Assembly: GCA_028095005.1 (NCBI GenBank)
Contig: CM051459.1
Span: forward strand, 14,928,699-14,992,698
Reading direction: 5' to 3'
DNA: 64,000 nt
From: Rhynchospora pubera
Lineage: Eukaryota > Streptophyta > Magnoliopsida > Poales > Cyperaceae
Below the pieces are notes generated by a model. It had not been told where the DNA came from. It worked only from the letters and a program-made list of their open reading frames with translations, and ran no database searches. Position 1 is the stretch's first letter; each line of letters starts with the position of its first letter. The position numbers and the translations under genes were made by a program. Shown here in pieces: positions 1 to 10,130 of this stretch.

Positions 1-768
1 GCTGTTTGGTTGCTCGTCCGCCTCAAATGGCATTGGCGGGTCCATGTATTGCGTGCCACTCCTCAATGTGTGCAAGGCCTTGCACTGGGCGTTAGGATTC
101 ACCTCTGTTTGACTTGGTAGCTTCCCTTGCTGCCTCGAAAAGTGTGATTCCATCATTTGTTCTAACCTGTTCAAAGTTCCAGCGTTAGTTTTTAGTTCCT
201 CAGCCAACATTTGATTAAATTTACCCTGTTCATGCATAAAGCTTTGGACAACTGGTGGTATACCCTCCCTATTGTAAACAGATTTTCTTGGAAAGGGTTG
301 GTCACGACCGTTGTTGTTAAATTGGGTATTTTTATACAAAGTTGGTTGATTGGTGTTTTTGTACTGGTTCCTAGGCACAAAAGGTCTATCTTCATTGTTG
401 TGATAATTAGGGTGATTCATGTCTGCCCAATTGGCCTGTTCTCGATCACTCAAAGAGTAACTGCGACTAAAGATATGTCCAGGAAAGTAAGAAGGTTCGC
501 TGTTGAGCGAGTTGACTCGATGCCCATCGCCGCCTCCTCGCGCAAGTGGACAATCAATGGAATTATGCCCTTCTTCGCCGCATGCTCCACAAGTGTTGGA
601 ATTGAGGTGGGTGCCCTGAAGTGACTGATATGCTGCTAATTCCGCTTCGAGCTCGGCAATCCTCGTGTCTCTTGTTGTGATCTCATTCACTTGGTGCTTG
701 CCAGACGAGCGGCGGTTGTTGGGAACCGGATACCACTCGTAGTTCCTAACACATTCATCAATTTTGTC
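1..768 (-). pseudogene. gag: Athila-type Ty3/gypsy gag, 3' part (zinc knuckle to LRSG region), runs off the window
   Basis: On the minus strand this stretch is open from 768 to the window edge. It encodes a coiled, Glu/Ala-rich segment, then one CCHC zinc knuckle (Cys-x2-Cys-x4-His-x4-Cys, about 545-595), then a Gln/Asn-rich stretch. It ends with a block reading GKLPSQTEVNP and later TLRSG, typical of the region between gag and protease in Athila/Tat elements. It continues the gag that starts at 4121; the two parts are separated by the LINE at 769-3151. Protease, RT and integrase would lie beyond the left edge. The element is therefore at least partly intact in this portion, but the gene is disrupted. 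Confidence 0.85.
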
Positions 769-2916
769 TCACAACACAAACTTGTGGTGGCTGATTTTCG
801 CTTTCCGCTGCGTTCTAGAGTAGGTAGAGGCGCTCGAGTTGTGAAGACGAAGTGGTGGAAGCTCAAAGGAGACGTGTCTCATACTTTTAGGGGCAGAATG
901 ATTGAAGAAGGTCCGTGGAAAGCAGGTGAAGAAGCAAACAAGATGTGGGAAGATATGTCAGCTAGCATTCAAAAGGTAGCTACGGAAGTGCTTGGAGTTA
1001 CTAGAGGAAGCAATCGCGAACCCAAAGATACGTGGTGGTGGAACGACGAAGTGCAGAAAGCTATTAAAGAAAAGAAAGAATGCTACAAACGCTTGCACCA
1101 TGACAAGACCGACGACAACGCGCAGAAGTACAAATTGGCCAAGAAGAATGCAAAGAAAGCTGTGAGCGAAGCAAGAGGTCGGGCTTATGAGGATCTATAC
1201 CAGAAGCTGAGTACGAAGGAGGGTGAGAAGGACGTGTATAAGATAGCCAAGCTTCGAGATAGGAAGACGAGAGACTTAAACCAAGTGAAGTGCATCAAGG
1301 ACGAGACTGATAGGCTTTTAGTGAGGGACGACGAGATCAAGAATAGGTGGAGGGATTACTTCAACAAGTTATTCAATGAAGAGGATGACGACTTAGGAAT
1401 TGTGTTGAACGACTCCTTTGATGACTCCAATAGACGTTTTGTTAGGAGAATTCAAGAGTCCGAGGTGAAAGAAGCCTTAAAACGAATGAAAGTAGGTAAG
1501 GCTCTAGGACCTGATAACATACCAATCGAAGTATGGAGGTGCCTCGGAGATGTGGCTGTAGTTTGGTTAACCAAACTATTCAATAGCATTTTCCGATCAA
1601 ATAGGATGCCAGATGCGTGGAGGAGAAGCACTCTAGTACCAATCTTCAAGAATAAAGGGGATGCTCAAAGCTGTACAAACTATAGAGGAATTAAGCTTAT
1701 GAGTCATACAATGAAGCTTTGGGAGAGAGTGATAGAACATTGTTTGAGACGGATGATAAACGTTTCGAAAAACCAATTTGGTTTTATGCCTGGGAGGTCA
1801 ACCATGGAGGCCATCTTCCTAATAAGGCAATTGATGGAGAGATATCGGGAGCGAAAGAAGGATCTACATATGGTTTTCATTGATTTGGAGAAAGCATACG
1901 ACAAAATGCCAAGGAAAGTTATGTGGTGGGCACTAGAAAAGAAGAAAGTCCCCACAAAGTATGTTACCCTCATCCAAGACATGTATGATGGTGCCGTTAC
2001 TTGCATCAGGACATGTGATAGTGTAACTAGTGACTTTCCTATTAAAATAGGACTACATCAGGGATCAGCTTTGAGCCCGTATATTTTTGCCTTAGTGATG
2101 GATGAGATCACGAAGGATATACAGGGAGAGATTCCTTGGTGTATGCTCTTTGCGGACGATGTGGTGTTAGTCGATGAGAGTAGGACGGAGGTCGATAGAA
2201 AATTGGAATTGTGGAGACGAACTCTAGAGTCCAAAGGGTTTAGGCTTAGTAGAACTAAGACGGAGTATATGGGGTGTGAGTTTAGTGGGATACGACCAGT
2301 GGACGGAGATGTCTGTCTAGACGGGCAGGTAGTACCTACGAAAGATACTTTTCGATATTTAGGGTCGATGCTGCAGAGCGATGGCGAGATAGATGAAGAT
2401 GTTAGTCACAGGATAAGAGCGGGGTGGGTGAAATGGCGACAAGCATCAGGCGTCCTATGCGATAAGAAAGTCCCGCAGAAGCTAAAAGGCAAGTTCTACA
2501 GGACAGCGATTAGACCTGCGATGTTGTATGGCGCAGAATGTTGGGCTACTAAAAGACGACATGTCCAGAAGATGAGTGTAGCTGAGATGCGTATGTTGAG
2601 GTGGATCTGCGGTCACACGAGGAAAGATCGGATTAGAAATGATGACATACGAGATATGGTTGGGGTCGCACCAATAGAGGAGAAGTTGATCCAACATCGT
2701 TTGAGATGGTTTGGACATATCCAACGCAGACCTCCAGAGGCACCGGTACGTATCGGAATTCTTAATCATTTCGAGAACACCCGGAGGGGGAGAGGGAGAC
2801 CAAGATTGACATGGGAAGAAACGGTGAAAAGAGACCTTAAAGAATGGAACGTCTCCAAGGAGTTGGCGATCGATAGGAGCGCTTGGAAGTTAGCAATTCA
2901 TGTACCGGAGCCATGA
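691..2916 (+). CDS. RTE LINE reverse transcriptase ORF (chimeric 5' end)
   Basis: This is a 741-codon open frame. Codons 1-26 (691-768) are antisense gag sequence and do not belong to the LINE; LINE coding starts at residue 27. The RT fingers/palm follow, with the block around FMPGRSTMEAI and the DLEKAYD motif. The catalytic FADD box is at residues 487-490 (2149-2160) and HQGSALSP lies before it. The C-terminus has the RTE-type LRWFGHIQRRPPEAPVR block. The family copies itself by target-primed reverse transcription. No internal stop or frameshift is present, so insertion is fairly recent or this is a lucky copy. The N-terminal endonuclease is lost, so the ORF is probably not functional. Confidence 0.85.
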   Translation: MVLARRAAVVGNRIPLVVPNTFINFVSQHKLVVADFRFPLRSRVGRGARVVKTKWWKLKGDVSHTFRGRMIEEGPWKAGEEANKMWEDMSASIQKVATEVLGVTRGSNREPKDTWWWNDEVQKAIKEKKECYKRLHHDKTDDNAQKYKLAKKNAKKAVSEARGRAYEDLYQKLSTKEGEKDVYKIAKLRDRKTRDLNQVKCIKDETDRLLVRDDEIKNRWRDYFNKLFNEEDDDLGIVLNDSFDDSNRRFVRRIQESEVKEALKRMKVGKALGPDNIPIEVWRCLGDVAVVWLTKLFNSIFRSNRMPDAWRRSTLVPIFKNKGDAQSCTNYRGIKLMSHTMKLWERVIEHCLRRMINVSKNQFGFMPGRSTMEAIFLIRQLMERYRERKKDLHMVFIDLEKAYDKMPRKVMWWALEKKKVPTKYVTLIQDMYDGAVTCIRTCDSVTSDFPIKIGLHQGSALSPYIFALVMDEITKDIQGEIPWCMLFADDVVLVDESRTEVDRKLELWRRTLESKGFRLSRTKTEYMGCEFSGIRPVDGDVCLDGQVVPTKDTFRYLGSMLQSDGEIDEDVSHRIRAGWVKWRQASGVLCDKKVPQKLKGKFYRTAIRPAMLYGAECWATKRRHVQKMSVAEMRMLRWICGHTRKDRIRNDDIRDMVGVAPIEEKLIQHRLRWFGHIQRRPPEAPVRIGILNHFENTRRGRGRPRLTWEETVKRDLKEWNVSKELAIDRSAWKLAIHVPEP

Positions 2917-3151
2917 CGTAGGAACTTAGGGGTAGGAGCGATGCCATAGGTTTGTAGGTCCCTCTATTAGATCACGGTCGAGGTCTAGGTTTCTACTATT
3001 ACTATTATTATTAGAGGTATTATTATTAGTATGGCTAATCTTACTATTAGTATTTTTTTTTTTGGATGTGTTCTCTTGTTGGGTTTCTTTCTAGCCTACC
3101 CCAACTTGTTTGGGACAAAAGGCTTAGTTGTTGTTGTTGTTGTTGTTGTTG
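769..3151 (+). mobile_element. RTE-clade non-LTR retrotransposon (LINE), 5'-truncated, inserted in gag
   Basis: The element begins just inside the last strand of the AP-endonuclease domain (residues SQHKLVVADF, the QH being the usual catalytic-end motif). It runs through reverse transcriptase and an RTE-type C-terminal region, and ends in a 3' UTR and (TTG)8 at 3128-3151. A (TTG)n tail instead of poly(A) is typical of plant RTE elements. The 5' border at 768/769 was placed where antisense gag stops and LINE coding starts. The flanks rejoin with at most one shared base, so I see no real target duplication. The endonuclease is almost entirely missing, so this copy cannot be autonomous. Confidence 0.85.
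3128..3151 (+). repeat. (TTG)8 tail of the RTE LINE
   Basis: Eight TTG units directly follow the block GGGACAAAAGGCTTAG, the usual 3' end of plant RTE elements. This fixes the 3' border of the insertion. Confidence 0.85.
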
Positions 3152-4121
3152 CCTGTGCTGCATCCAGTCGCTTAAATGCGTCACCTGAAAGAGAATCAAG
3201 GTTAATTTTAATGTTGTCATATAGACCACTGTGAAAAGCCTTAATTACCATCCAATCTTGGATACCATGATGTGGACAAGAGTTTTCTAAGTCCCTAAAA
3301 CGTTCCCATGCATCTCTCATTGACTCATTGTCCTTTTGGTGAAAATTATTGATTTCCTTCCTAATTGTGTCAGCCCTGTCGGCAGAGAAATATCTATCAA
3401 GGAAGGCTTGTGTCATTTGGTCCCAACTCCTAATAGACCCTCTTTTTAAGGTTTTGTACCATTTGATGGCTCGGTCCTTAAGAGTAAACCTAAACAACAA
3501 AAGTCTAATGGCCTGTTGGGATACACCATTAATTTTAACCAAACGTGTGCAATCAAGAAAAGTTTGTAAGTGAGCGTGGGGGTCCTCTTTATCATCTCCG
3601 TAGAACGGATTCTGTTGCACAAGTGCTACATGGTTGGCGGTGATTATCATGTTGTTGGCTTCAATTCCTGGAATCACCACAGGTCCACCCACGTGGCTGG
3701 CTTTTGGAGCTGCAATGTCCATGAGAGATCTGTTCTGCCCCCCTTGCTCCTCTCCATCTGAATTGCCGTGAACACTTTCGTCATCCTGCTCCCATCGCCG
3801 CCTATCATTTTCAAGTGCTCGCCTTTGAGTCTCAACATTGGCGCGATCGGTTGCTAGTCTGGCCTCCCTTTGTTCGAGCTGAAGTCTCAGGTTCTCCAGC
3901 CTCTGGGCCTCTGCTTCGACGTTGACTGGGCCCTGATTGGCTGCCATCTCGCCCGCTGTTTCACTCCCTACTTCAAAATTTCGGTCCGAAATTTGAGAAT
4001 TTCGGTCCGAAATGTGTGCTGTTTCGGATGTTGATTGAGCTACGGAGTGGGTCTGGCTCGAGGTTGCTTGGTCCGAGAGTTCTGGGTCTGAGTCAAGTCC
4101 CCTGATGAAGTACTTGCGCAT
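3152..4121 (-). pseudogene. gag: Athila-type Ty3/gypsy gag, 5' part (retrotransposon gag domain)
   Basis: The minus-strand frame starts with ATG at 4121. The N-terminus is acidic and Ser/Thr-rich and contains two 7-residue repeats (ISDRNSQ / ISDRNFE) encoded by the palindromes at 3976-4013. A coiled coil with heptad Leu/Arg/Glu follows (QRLENLRLQLEQREARL). Then comes a canonical gag core (DPHAHLQTFLDC, RLLLFRFTLKDRAIKWY, FLDRYFSADRADTIRKEI, CPHHGIQDWM). The frame continues in phase with the piece at 1-768 if the LINE is removed. Gag packages the element RNA into cytoplasmic particles. The gene is broken by the LINE, and what follows the junction here is only the reverse complement of the (TTG)n tail. 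Confidence 0.85.
3976..4013. repeat. Palindrome pair ATTTCGGTCCGAAAT, 21 bp apart (gag copy)
   Basis: Two perfect palindromes are centred at about 3985 and 4006 and lie inside the gag coding sequence. Related sets occur twice in the LTR (4617-4677 and 5544-5586) with the same 21-bp spacing. Confidence 0.9.
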
Positions 4122-4264
4122 AATTTCGGGCTTTGACTTGCCTTTCTTTGGTTTTCCGGCCAGTTCTCAACCTGAAAGTAAGAAGAATAACAATGAAAAG
4201 ATTAAATAAAAAGAAAAATCTAGTCTCTTAATACTAAAATAAGTACTCGATATCAATACCGTCC

Positions 4265-4279
4265 CCGGCAACGGCGCCA
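4265..4279 (-). other. Primer binding site, tRNA-Asp type
   Basis: The minus strand reads TGGCGCCGTTGCCGG, the PBS typical of Athila elements, complementary to the 3' end of tRNA-Asp. It lies three bases from the inner end of the LTR at 4283. About 140 bp of leader separate it from the gag ATG at 4121. Confidence 0.85.
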
Positions 4280-4616
4280 ATTTGATAAGAGATTTAAAAC
4301 CTAGGTCAAATGAATTTATAACCTTGTTCTACCTTACTAATCGTTCTGGTAAAGCTAAGGGTCGAACCCAAGAGACGGTAAAATGAGTACCAGACTTAGT
4401 TTTTCTTAAAAGCTAGACAATAAAAATTATGAGGAGTAAACTTAAAAGAACCTACTGAATACTAATCGAGAACTAATAAAATAATTATAAAATAATTTAG
4501 GGTTTGATTTTGTGTTTTAGATGTTCAAATAAATGCAAGTGATGTCCTAGGGGTTTAGTGTTCAATTGGTTTGGCTCTAAAGCACCTCAGTCTTCGATTT
4601 TGGACTAGACAGAGGC

Positions 4617-4677
4617 AAATTTCGGTCCGAAATATAAGAATTTCGGTCCGAAATTCTTACTATTTTGGTCTGAAATC
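4617..4677. repeat. Palindrome set in the LTR (two perfect, one degenerate), 21-22 bp apart
   Basis: ATTTCGGTCCGAAAT is centred near 4626 and 4647, followed by a decayed third unit (TTTTGGTCTGAAA) near 4669. The spacing is the same as in the gag pair and the outer LTR pair. Confidence 0.85.
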
Positions 4678-5543
4678 GCTTTAGAATGAATGCTTCGACT
4701 TGATATCTCTACACGATATTATGTAAAGGGTACTTAACAACCAGACCTAAGTTATAACCTCAGTTTTCATGATTTCGATTTTAACTTTGTTTGAAACTTG
4801 GTTTTCGCCTCGTAAACAATCAACGTGTACTTTCGTCCAAAACTGATTATTTAAGTGAGTTAAGTGAGGATTCTATAAATATTTAAGGTCATGTCGGATC
4901 AATAAAAGGTGCACCTATCGGTCACATCTAACCTCCTCTTTCGAGCGTTGGTTTATTTCATATACTTAACTATTCAATTAATTGATTTTGACTAATGCCC
5001 TAACGGTGCTGCAGACATCATTAGGTAGACAATAAAATAATTAATCAAACTAACTAAGCAAGTGATCAATCTCAACAAATCTCATCACATAACATAACAT
5101 AAATGATCAAGTCATAACATATCACCAAATTAATCTACTAGCTATCCCTAGAACATCATAACAAAGTCTAGCCTAACATGTTTATAACAGAAACAATAAA
5201 TATCATGCAAATAAGTACGATACAAGCCATAAAACAGCGAAACATAAGCATAAAAGAGTAAACCGAGATATCCGATGCGAATATCGCTGTCCCAAGGCTA
5301 AGGAATCGATGACGAATATTCTGGACGTGCTGCCGCCTTGTCCAAACTTCTGACCTAATCCCCAATCTCGTGAAAAGAGCCAAGAACACAAGTACAAAAT
5401 ATGGAAAATAATCTAGCGCGAATAATGGATGCTTTCTGGTCAAGAAGGACGCATATAAATACCTTAGAAAAATCCCAGAGGCGGCCAGGGCAAGAGAGAA
5501 GTTTCCTTCCATTCGAATTGCCATAAAAAAACTTTCCATACAT

Positions 5544-5586
5544 GGAATTTCGGACCGAAATTCCAGAATTTCGGACCGAAATTCTG
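5544..5586. repeat. Palindrome pair in the outer LTR, upstream of its TATA box
   Basis: Two perfect 21-bp palindromes share the core ATTTCGGACCGAAAT and are centred at 5554 and 5575. They lie about 90-130 bp upstream of the minus-strand TATA-like sequence. The central base is A here and T in the other two sets, read on the plus strand. Confidence 0.9.
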
Positions 5587-5902
5587 CTGGTCTGGGCTGA
5601 TAGCTGGGGTCTGAGCATTCATGTGAGATCCAGGCTTGGCATGGTGCTTTGTAGGCCTTCTCTAGTCCATTTCATGCGTCTGTGGGCCAGGAATGAGACG
5701 TCTGGCAGTGACCTAAGCTCCAATTCGTCTTATTTGCGTGTCTAGTCTTCAATCTTCACGAGAATTCTACAAAAGAACAAAGAAGCGGCGGCAGTACCAA
5801 ATATCCTGAAAATCACAGTTAATTATGAGACAATTTATATTGGTTTGAGTGTTATTTTGGTGCTAAGTATGGTCAAAATACGCATATAAAAATGAGATAT
5901 CA

Positions 5903-8035
5903 ATTACCATGGATAATACATAATTTTGAATAAATAACATATGAATCAGATTCTAGAAAGTATAAAGAGTTTAAATGTATATTATTGTGATCAAATGACC
6001 TAGATTGATTCCAGAAACAATTGAAATGCACAAACGATGCGCAAAATTGCATTATTTACGCTTTATATGGGTGATTACCGTGTATAATCCAATCTTTTTT
6101 AATAAATAACATATTAATCATTTTCTGGACAGTATAAAGAATTTAAATGTTGATAATTGCGATCCAATGACTTAGAATGAATCCAGAAATGATTGAAATG
6201 CTCAAACGATGCTCAGATCTGCATAATTTGCACTTCATATGCGTAATTACCACGTATAATCCAATATTTTCGAAACAATAATATATGGATCATATTTTAG
6301 ACAATATAAAGAGTTTAAATGTATATTATTGTGATCCAATGACTTAGAATGAACTCAGAAACGATTGAAATACCAAAACGGTGTCCAGAATTGCGTTATT
6401 TGCACTTTATATGCGTAATTACCATGTATAATCTAATATTTTTGAATAAATAACGTGTGAATCATATTCTGGACAGTATAAAGAGTCTAAATGTAGATTA
6501 TTGTGATCAAACGACGTATATTGATACCAAAATATATTGAAATGCTCAAATGATGGTTAGAATTGCATTATTTGCATTTTATATGCGTAATTACCTTGTA
6601 TAATCCAATTTTTTCGAATAAATGACATATGAATCAAATTCTAAACAGTATATAGACTTTAATGTCGATTATTGTGATCAAATGATTTAGAATGAATCCT
6701 GAAACGATTGAAATGCTGAAACGATGCTCAGAATTGCATTATTTGCACTTTATATGCGTAATTACCATGTATAATCTATTTTTTAAATAAATAACATATG
6801 AATCATATTTTAAACAGTATAAACAGTTTAAATGTAACTTATTTTGATAAAATTACTTGGAAATTGGAATGAATCCGGAAACAATTAAAATGCTAAAACG
6901 GAGCTCAAAATTGCATTATTTGCACTTTCTATGCGTAATTATCATGTATAATCCAATCATTTTGAATAAAAAACATATGAATCATATTTTGGACAGTATA
7001 AAGAGTTTAAATATAGATTATTGTGATTAAACTACTAATATTGAATTCATAAACGATTGAAATGCTCAAATGATGCTCAAAATTGCATTATTTGCATTTT
7101 ATATGCGTAATTACCATGTATAATACAATCTTTTTAAATAAATAATATATGAATCATATTCTAAACAGTATAAATACTTTAAATGCCGATTGTCGTGATC
7201 TAATGACTTAGAATAAATCTAAAAACGATTGAAATGCTCAAACAATGCTCAGAATTGCATTGTTTGCACTTTATATGCGCAATTACCGTGTGTAATCCAA
7301 TCTTTTTTATAAAATAACATATAAATTATATTCTAGAAAGTATAAAGAGTTTAAATATAGTTTATTTTGATCAAATAACTTAGAATGAATCCAGAAACGA
7401 TTGAATGCTTAAACGATACTCAGAATTGCATTATTTGCACTTTATATGCGTAATTACTATGTATAATTCAATCTTTTTGAATAAATAATATATACATCAT
7501 ATTCTTGGTGGTATTATAAAGATTTTAAATGTAGATTATTGTGATCAAATGACTTAGAATGAATCCAAAAATGATTAAAATGCTCAAACGATGCTCAGAA
7601 TTGAATTATTTGGATTTTATATGCATAATTACCATGTATAATCCAATATTTTCGAATAAACAATATATGAATCATATTCCAAACGATATAAATAGATTAA
7701 ATGTATATTATTGTTATCAAATTACGTAGAATGAATCCATAAACAATTGAATTGCTCAAACGATGCTCAGAATTGCGTTATTTGCACTTTATATGTATAA
7801 TTATCATGTATAATCCAATCTTTTGTAATAAATAACATATGAATTATATTCTAGACAGTATAAAGGGTTTAAATATAGATTTGTTGTGATAAATTGACTT
7901 GGAATGAATCCAGAAACGATTGAAATGCTCAAATAATGTTTAGAATTGCATTATTTGCACTTTATATGTGTAATTACCATGTATGAAATGCTCATATAAT
8001 ACTCAAACTATGCATTATATTCACTTTGTATGTGT
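5903..8035. repeat. Tandem satellite array, monomer about 172 bp, about 12 copies
   Basis: The landmark TTTATATGCGTAATTACC recurs at about 6068, 6241, 6411, 6583, 6754, 6931, 7103, 7275, 7446, 7621, 7793 and 7966. Steps are 170-177 bp, mostly 171-173. Each monomer also carries AACGATTGAAATGCTCAAA, CAGTATAAAGAGTTTAAATG and GTGATCAAATGACTTAGAAT. Copies diverge by clearly visible substitutions and small indels, so the array is old. The left end is cut by the Athila LTR inside a monomer, and the right end decays after 7985. Monomer size is close to the nucleosome-length satellites found at plant centromeres and heterochromatin. It has no coding content. Confidence 0.9.
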
Positions 8036-8087
8036 AAGAACAATAGTTAATTTTTTTAGATTCGAGTATTACAATCTTTAAATTTAT

Positions 8088-8998
8088 AAATTGGGTGTAT
8101 ACCCCTCTAATCTTGTCTAATTGGAAATATACCCCTCTAATCTCTGAAATTGGATATATACCCTCCTAATCACATTAATATAGTATATTTATCCTTATTG
8201 AATATTTTAATGATAATCCAAATATAAAAAATCAAAATTTATGACGAAATTACCCTCTTCTTCTCGAATGGAATTGCCGACCCTTTTTATTCACGAACTC
8301 TCTCGTGCTGGTACAAAAATGAGATCCAGTTGCATTGAACAGGCTCCTCTCATCTGGAAGTAAAATTTCTTTTTGTTTCTGCTGTATGACCCTGATTAAT
8401 TTGCATCCTTCTATCATAAGCTGGCGAAAAGATATGAATTTTCAAGTTACAATGTTCTTCCTCTAGTATCGTTGAGATACACAAAAGTTTGTCAAATTAA
8501 AATTGGTAGCTCATGTTCATAACTTAAAAAGGAAGTCTATTTATTTCGAAAAAAAAATCAAAGTCCATAAAACCTTTCGAAGACGGTTACAGGTAAATTC
8601 AATTCTCTTCATTATTACATCTCTTTACGTAAGTCCTTTTTTATTGAATTTACTTACTTGATTTCCAACCACAAGATTCACCAAAGCTTTGAAGAAAGAA
8701 TAATTTATTGTTGTCGGATGATTTTCAAATATTTCCAACGGGGCTTTCAAGGTCCGCACAAGAATGCTCGAGAACAAAAGGGTCAGAAATCCCATTCGAA
8801 AAAGAGGGTCGCTAGAAGAAGAAGGGTAATTTGGTCATGAATTTTGAATTTTGAATTTTTATATTTGAATTATCATTAAAATATTCAATAAGGGTAAATA
8901 TACTATATTAATATGATTAGGAGGGTATATATCCAATTTCAATGATTAGAGGGGTATATTTCCAATTAGATAAGATTAGAGTGGTATACACCCAATTT
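8088..8998. mobile_element. Non-autonomous DNA transposon with ~190-bp terminal inverted repeats
   Basis: The left end AAATTGGGTGTATACC is repeated in inverse at the right end (GGTATACACCCAATTT). Similarity continues inward through three subrepeats of the type TATACCCCTCTAATC and on to ACCCTCTTCTTCTCGAATGG (about 8250-8272 against 8790-8835). The long TIR suggests a Mutator-like non-autonomous element. I could not find a clean 9-bp target duplication, and no transposase is present in the ~500-bp core. Confidence 0.75.
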
Positions 8999-9012
8999 TC
9001 CCATAAATTTAT

Positions 9013-9168
9013 TGCTCTGTTTGGATTGCTTAGGAATAAGATAATAGCCTATTTCTAGACAGAAAGTATTAGAAAGTGTGTAACTTTGTGAAGAGTTTGA
9101 ATTGTTTATAATAAATTTATACCTAGAAAGAAGCTATTCCTCCTATCCCATACGATCCAAACGGGGTC
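9013..9168. mobile_element. Tourist-like MITE, copy 1 (decayed)
   Basis: The ends are GCTCTGTTTGGATTG and CGATCCAAACGGGGTC in inverse. The interior has the family marker GTAACTTTGTGAAGAGTTTG and TTTATAATAAATTTAT. The termini are worn and the target duplication is not clear. Confidence 0.75.
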
Positions 9169-9277
9169 ACAGATAAGATGCTTATGGAAATTTTGGTGAA
9201 CTCAAAAATTTCCTTTGCATGTGGAAAACTAGTAAAAATAAATAAAGTAAATTTGGTATGCTACATAGTTCTATACG

Positions 9278-9373
9278 TAGATCGAATTGTACAAGTCCGA
9301 GCTAATTGCTTGTACATGTTATTTGTAGATCGAATTGTACAAGTCCGAGCTAATTGCTTGTACATGTTATTTG
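9278..9373. repeat. Tandem duplication, 2 x 48 bp
   Basis: Two adjacent copies begin GTAGATCGAATTGTACAAG and are identical or nearly so. There is no gene around them. The rest of 9169-9983 holds nothing recognisable. Confidence 0.85.
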
Positions 9374-9983
9374 TCGCTGCAGTAATTATACGCCAAGACT
9401 GAGCAATACTGTTGCCACGTGTCCACACCAATCTCCAGACAAAATGGAACCCTCGATTTTTAGAATACAAAAATAAAATATTAATTATTACATCATAGAA
9501 AACCCATCAGCGATTTTCATTGGTTTGTTGACTTGTTGCTGTTGGGAGAAAAGGAATTTCAGACTTGAAACTGATACATAACAGGGACCAAAATGGCAAA
9601 TTACGATTTATCATTTATGAAAGATCTGACCAAAACGGCGTTTATTGATTATTTGATTGTCCCGATATATACGAACCACGCGTAGAGTCATAGATGGTAG
9701 ACTGTAACGGAGATGGTTGACATTTTCACTATAACAGAATTTAATTGTACCGTTGACATAGTTTTACTAGGCATTACTTCTGATGTTATGTTGACAGTAA
9801 TTTGTTATAATCTATTTGTACCGTTGACATTAAAAGTTGTGTACGATAAATGCAAGAACTATTGGTCTTATATATTTCTTAAATAATGTATAATTGTCAA
9901 AAATAAAGAATTCTGAATTTATTTTGTAAATTATCATAGAATGAAAAAGAAGTACTGCGAATGGATTATAGTAAACTGTTGAG

Positions 9984-10130
9984 TTTTTTTTTTGGAGGTC
10001 TAAGCCACCCAACTTATTTTTAAATTAAATGTCTATGAAAGATCCTCCAGCCGAATTTCGAACCTGCGACCTTTCACTCAAGGAGTCAAGGTACATTGCT
10101 CTTTGCCACTAGACCAAGAGCTGGTTCTCT
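9984..10130 (-). mobile_element. tRNA-derived SINE, copy 1
   Basis: The minus strand starts near 10129 (GAGAACCAGCTC). It carries an A box TGGTCTAGTGG (10106-10116) and a B box GGTCGCAGGTTCGAA (10053-10071), and ends in a run of A (plus-strand T10 at 9984-9993). This is the layout of a pol III-transcribed plant SINE. A second copy is at 45575-45722. It also resembles a decayed tRNA gene, but the length, tail and second copy favour a SINE. Confidence 0.8.

Larger units (their letters stand above)
4283..5902 (-). mobile_element. 5' LTR of the Athila-type element
   Basis: Read on the plus strand the LTR starts TGATAAGAG and ends GAGATATCA, so its ends form a TGATA/TATCA inverted repeat; length 1620 bp. 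The inner border is fixed by the PBS. The outer border is placed where the tandem satellite begins in mid-monomer, with ATTAC (5903-5907) as the expected 5-bp target duplication. A minus-strand TATA-like box (TATTTATA) lies near 5452-5465. The second LTR is outside the window, so the duplication cannot be confirmed. Only short accidental ORFs lie inside. Confidence 0.7.

Noticed and set aside
211..624. 137-aa plus-strand open frame
   Set aside because: It is antisense to gag with the CCHC zinc knuckle; codon context and motifs are all on the minus strand.
5903..8035. CRISPR-like repeat array
   Set aside because: Plant nuclear DNA. The repeats are contiguous ~172-bp monomers without unique spacers.
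9984..10000. Target duplications for the two SINE copies
   Set aside because: Only 5-7 base chance matches could be found at the flanks.
10030..10130. Possible functional tRNA gene on the minus strand
   Set aside because: A and B boxes are present, but there is no cloverleaf of tRNA length and the unit ends in an A tail. A second copy exists, so it is a SINE.
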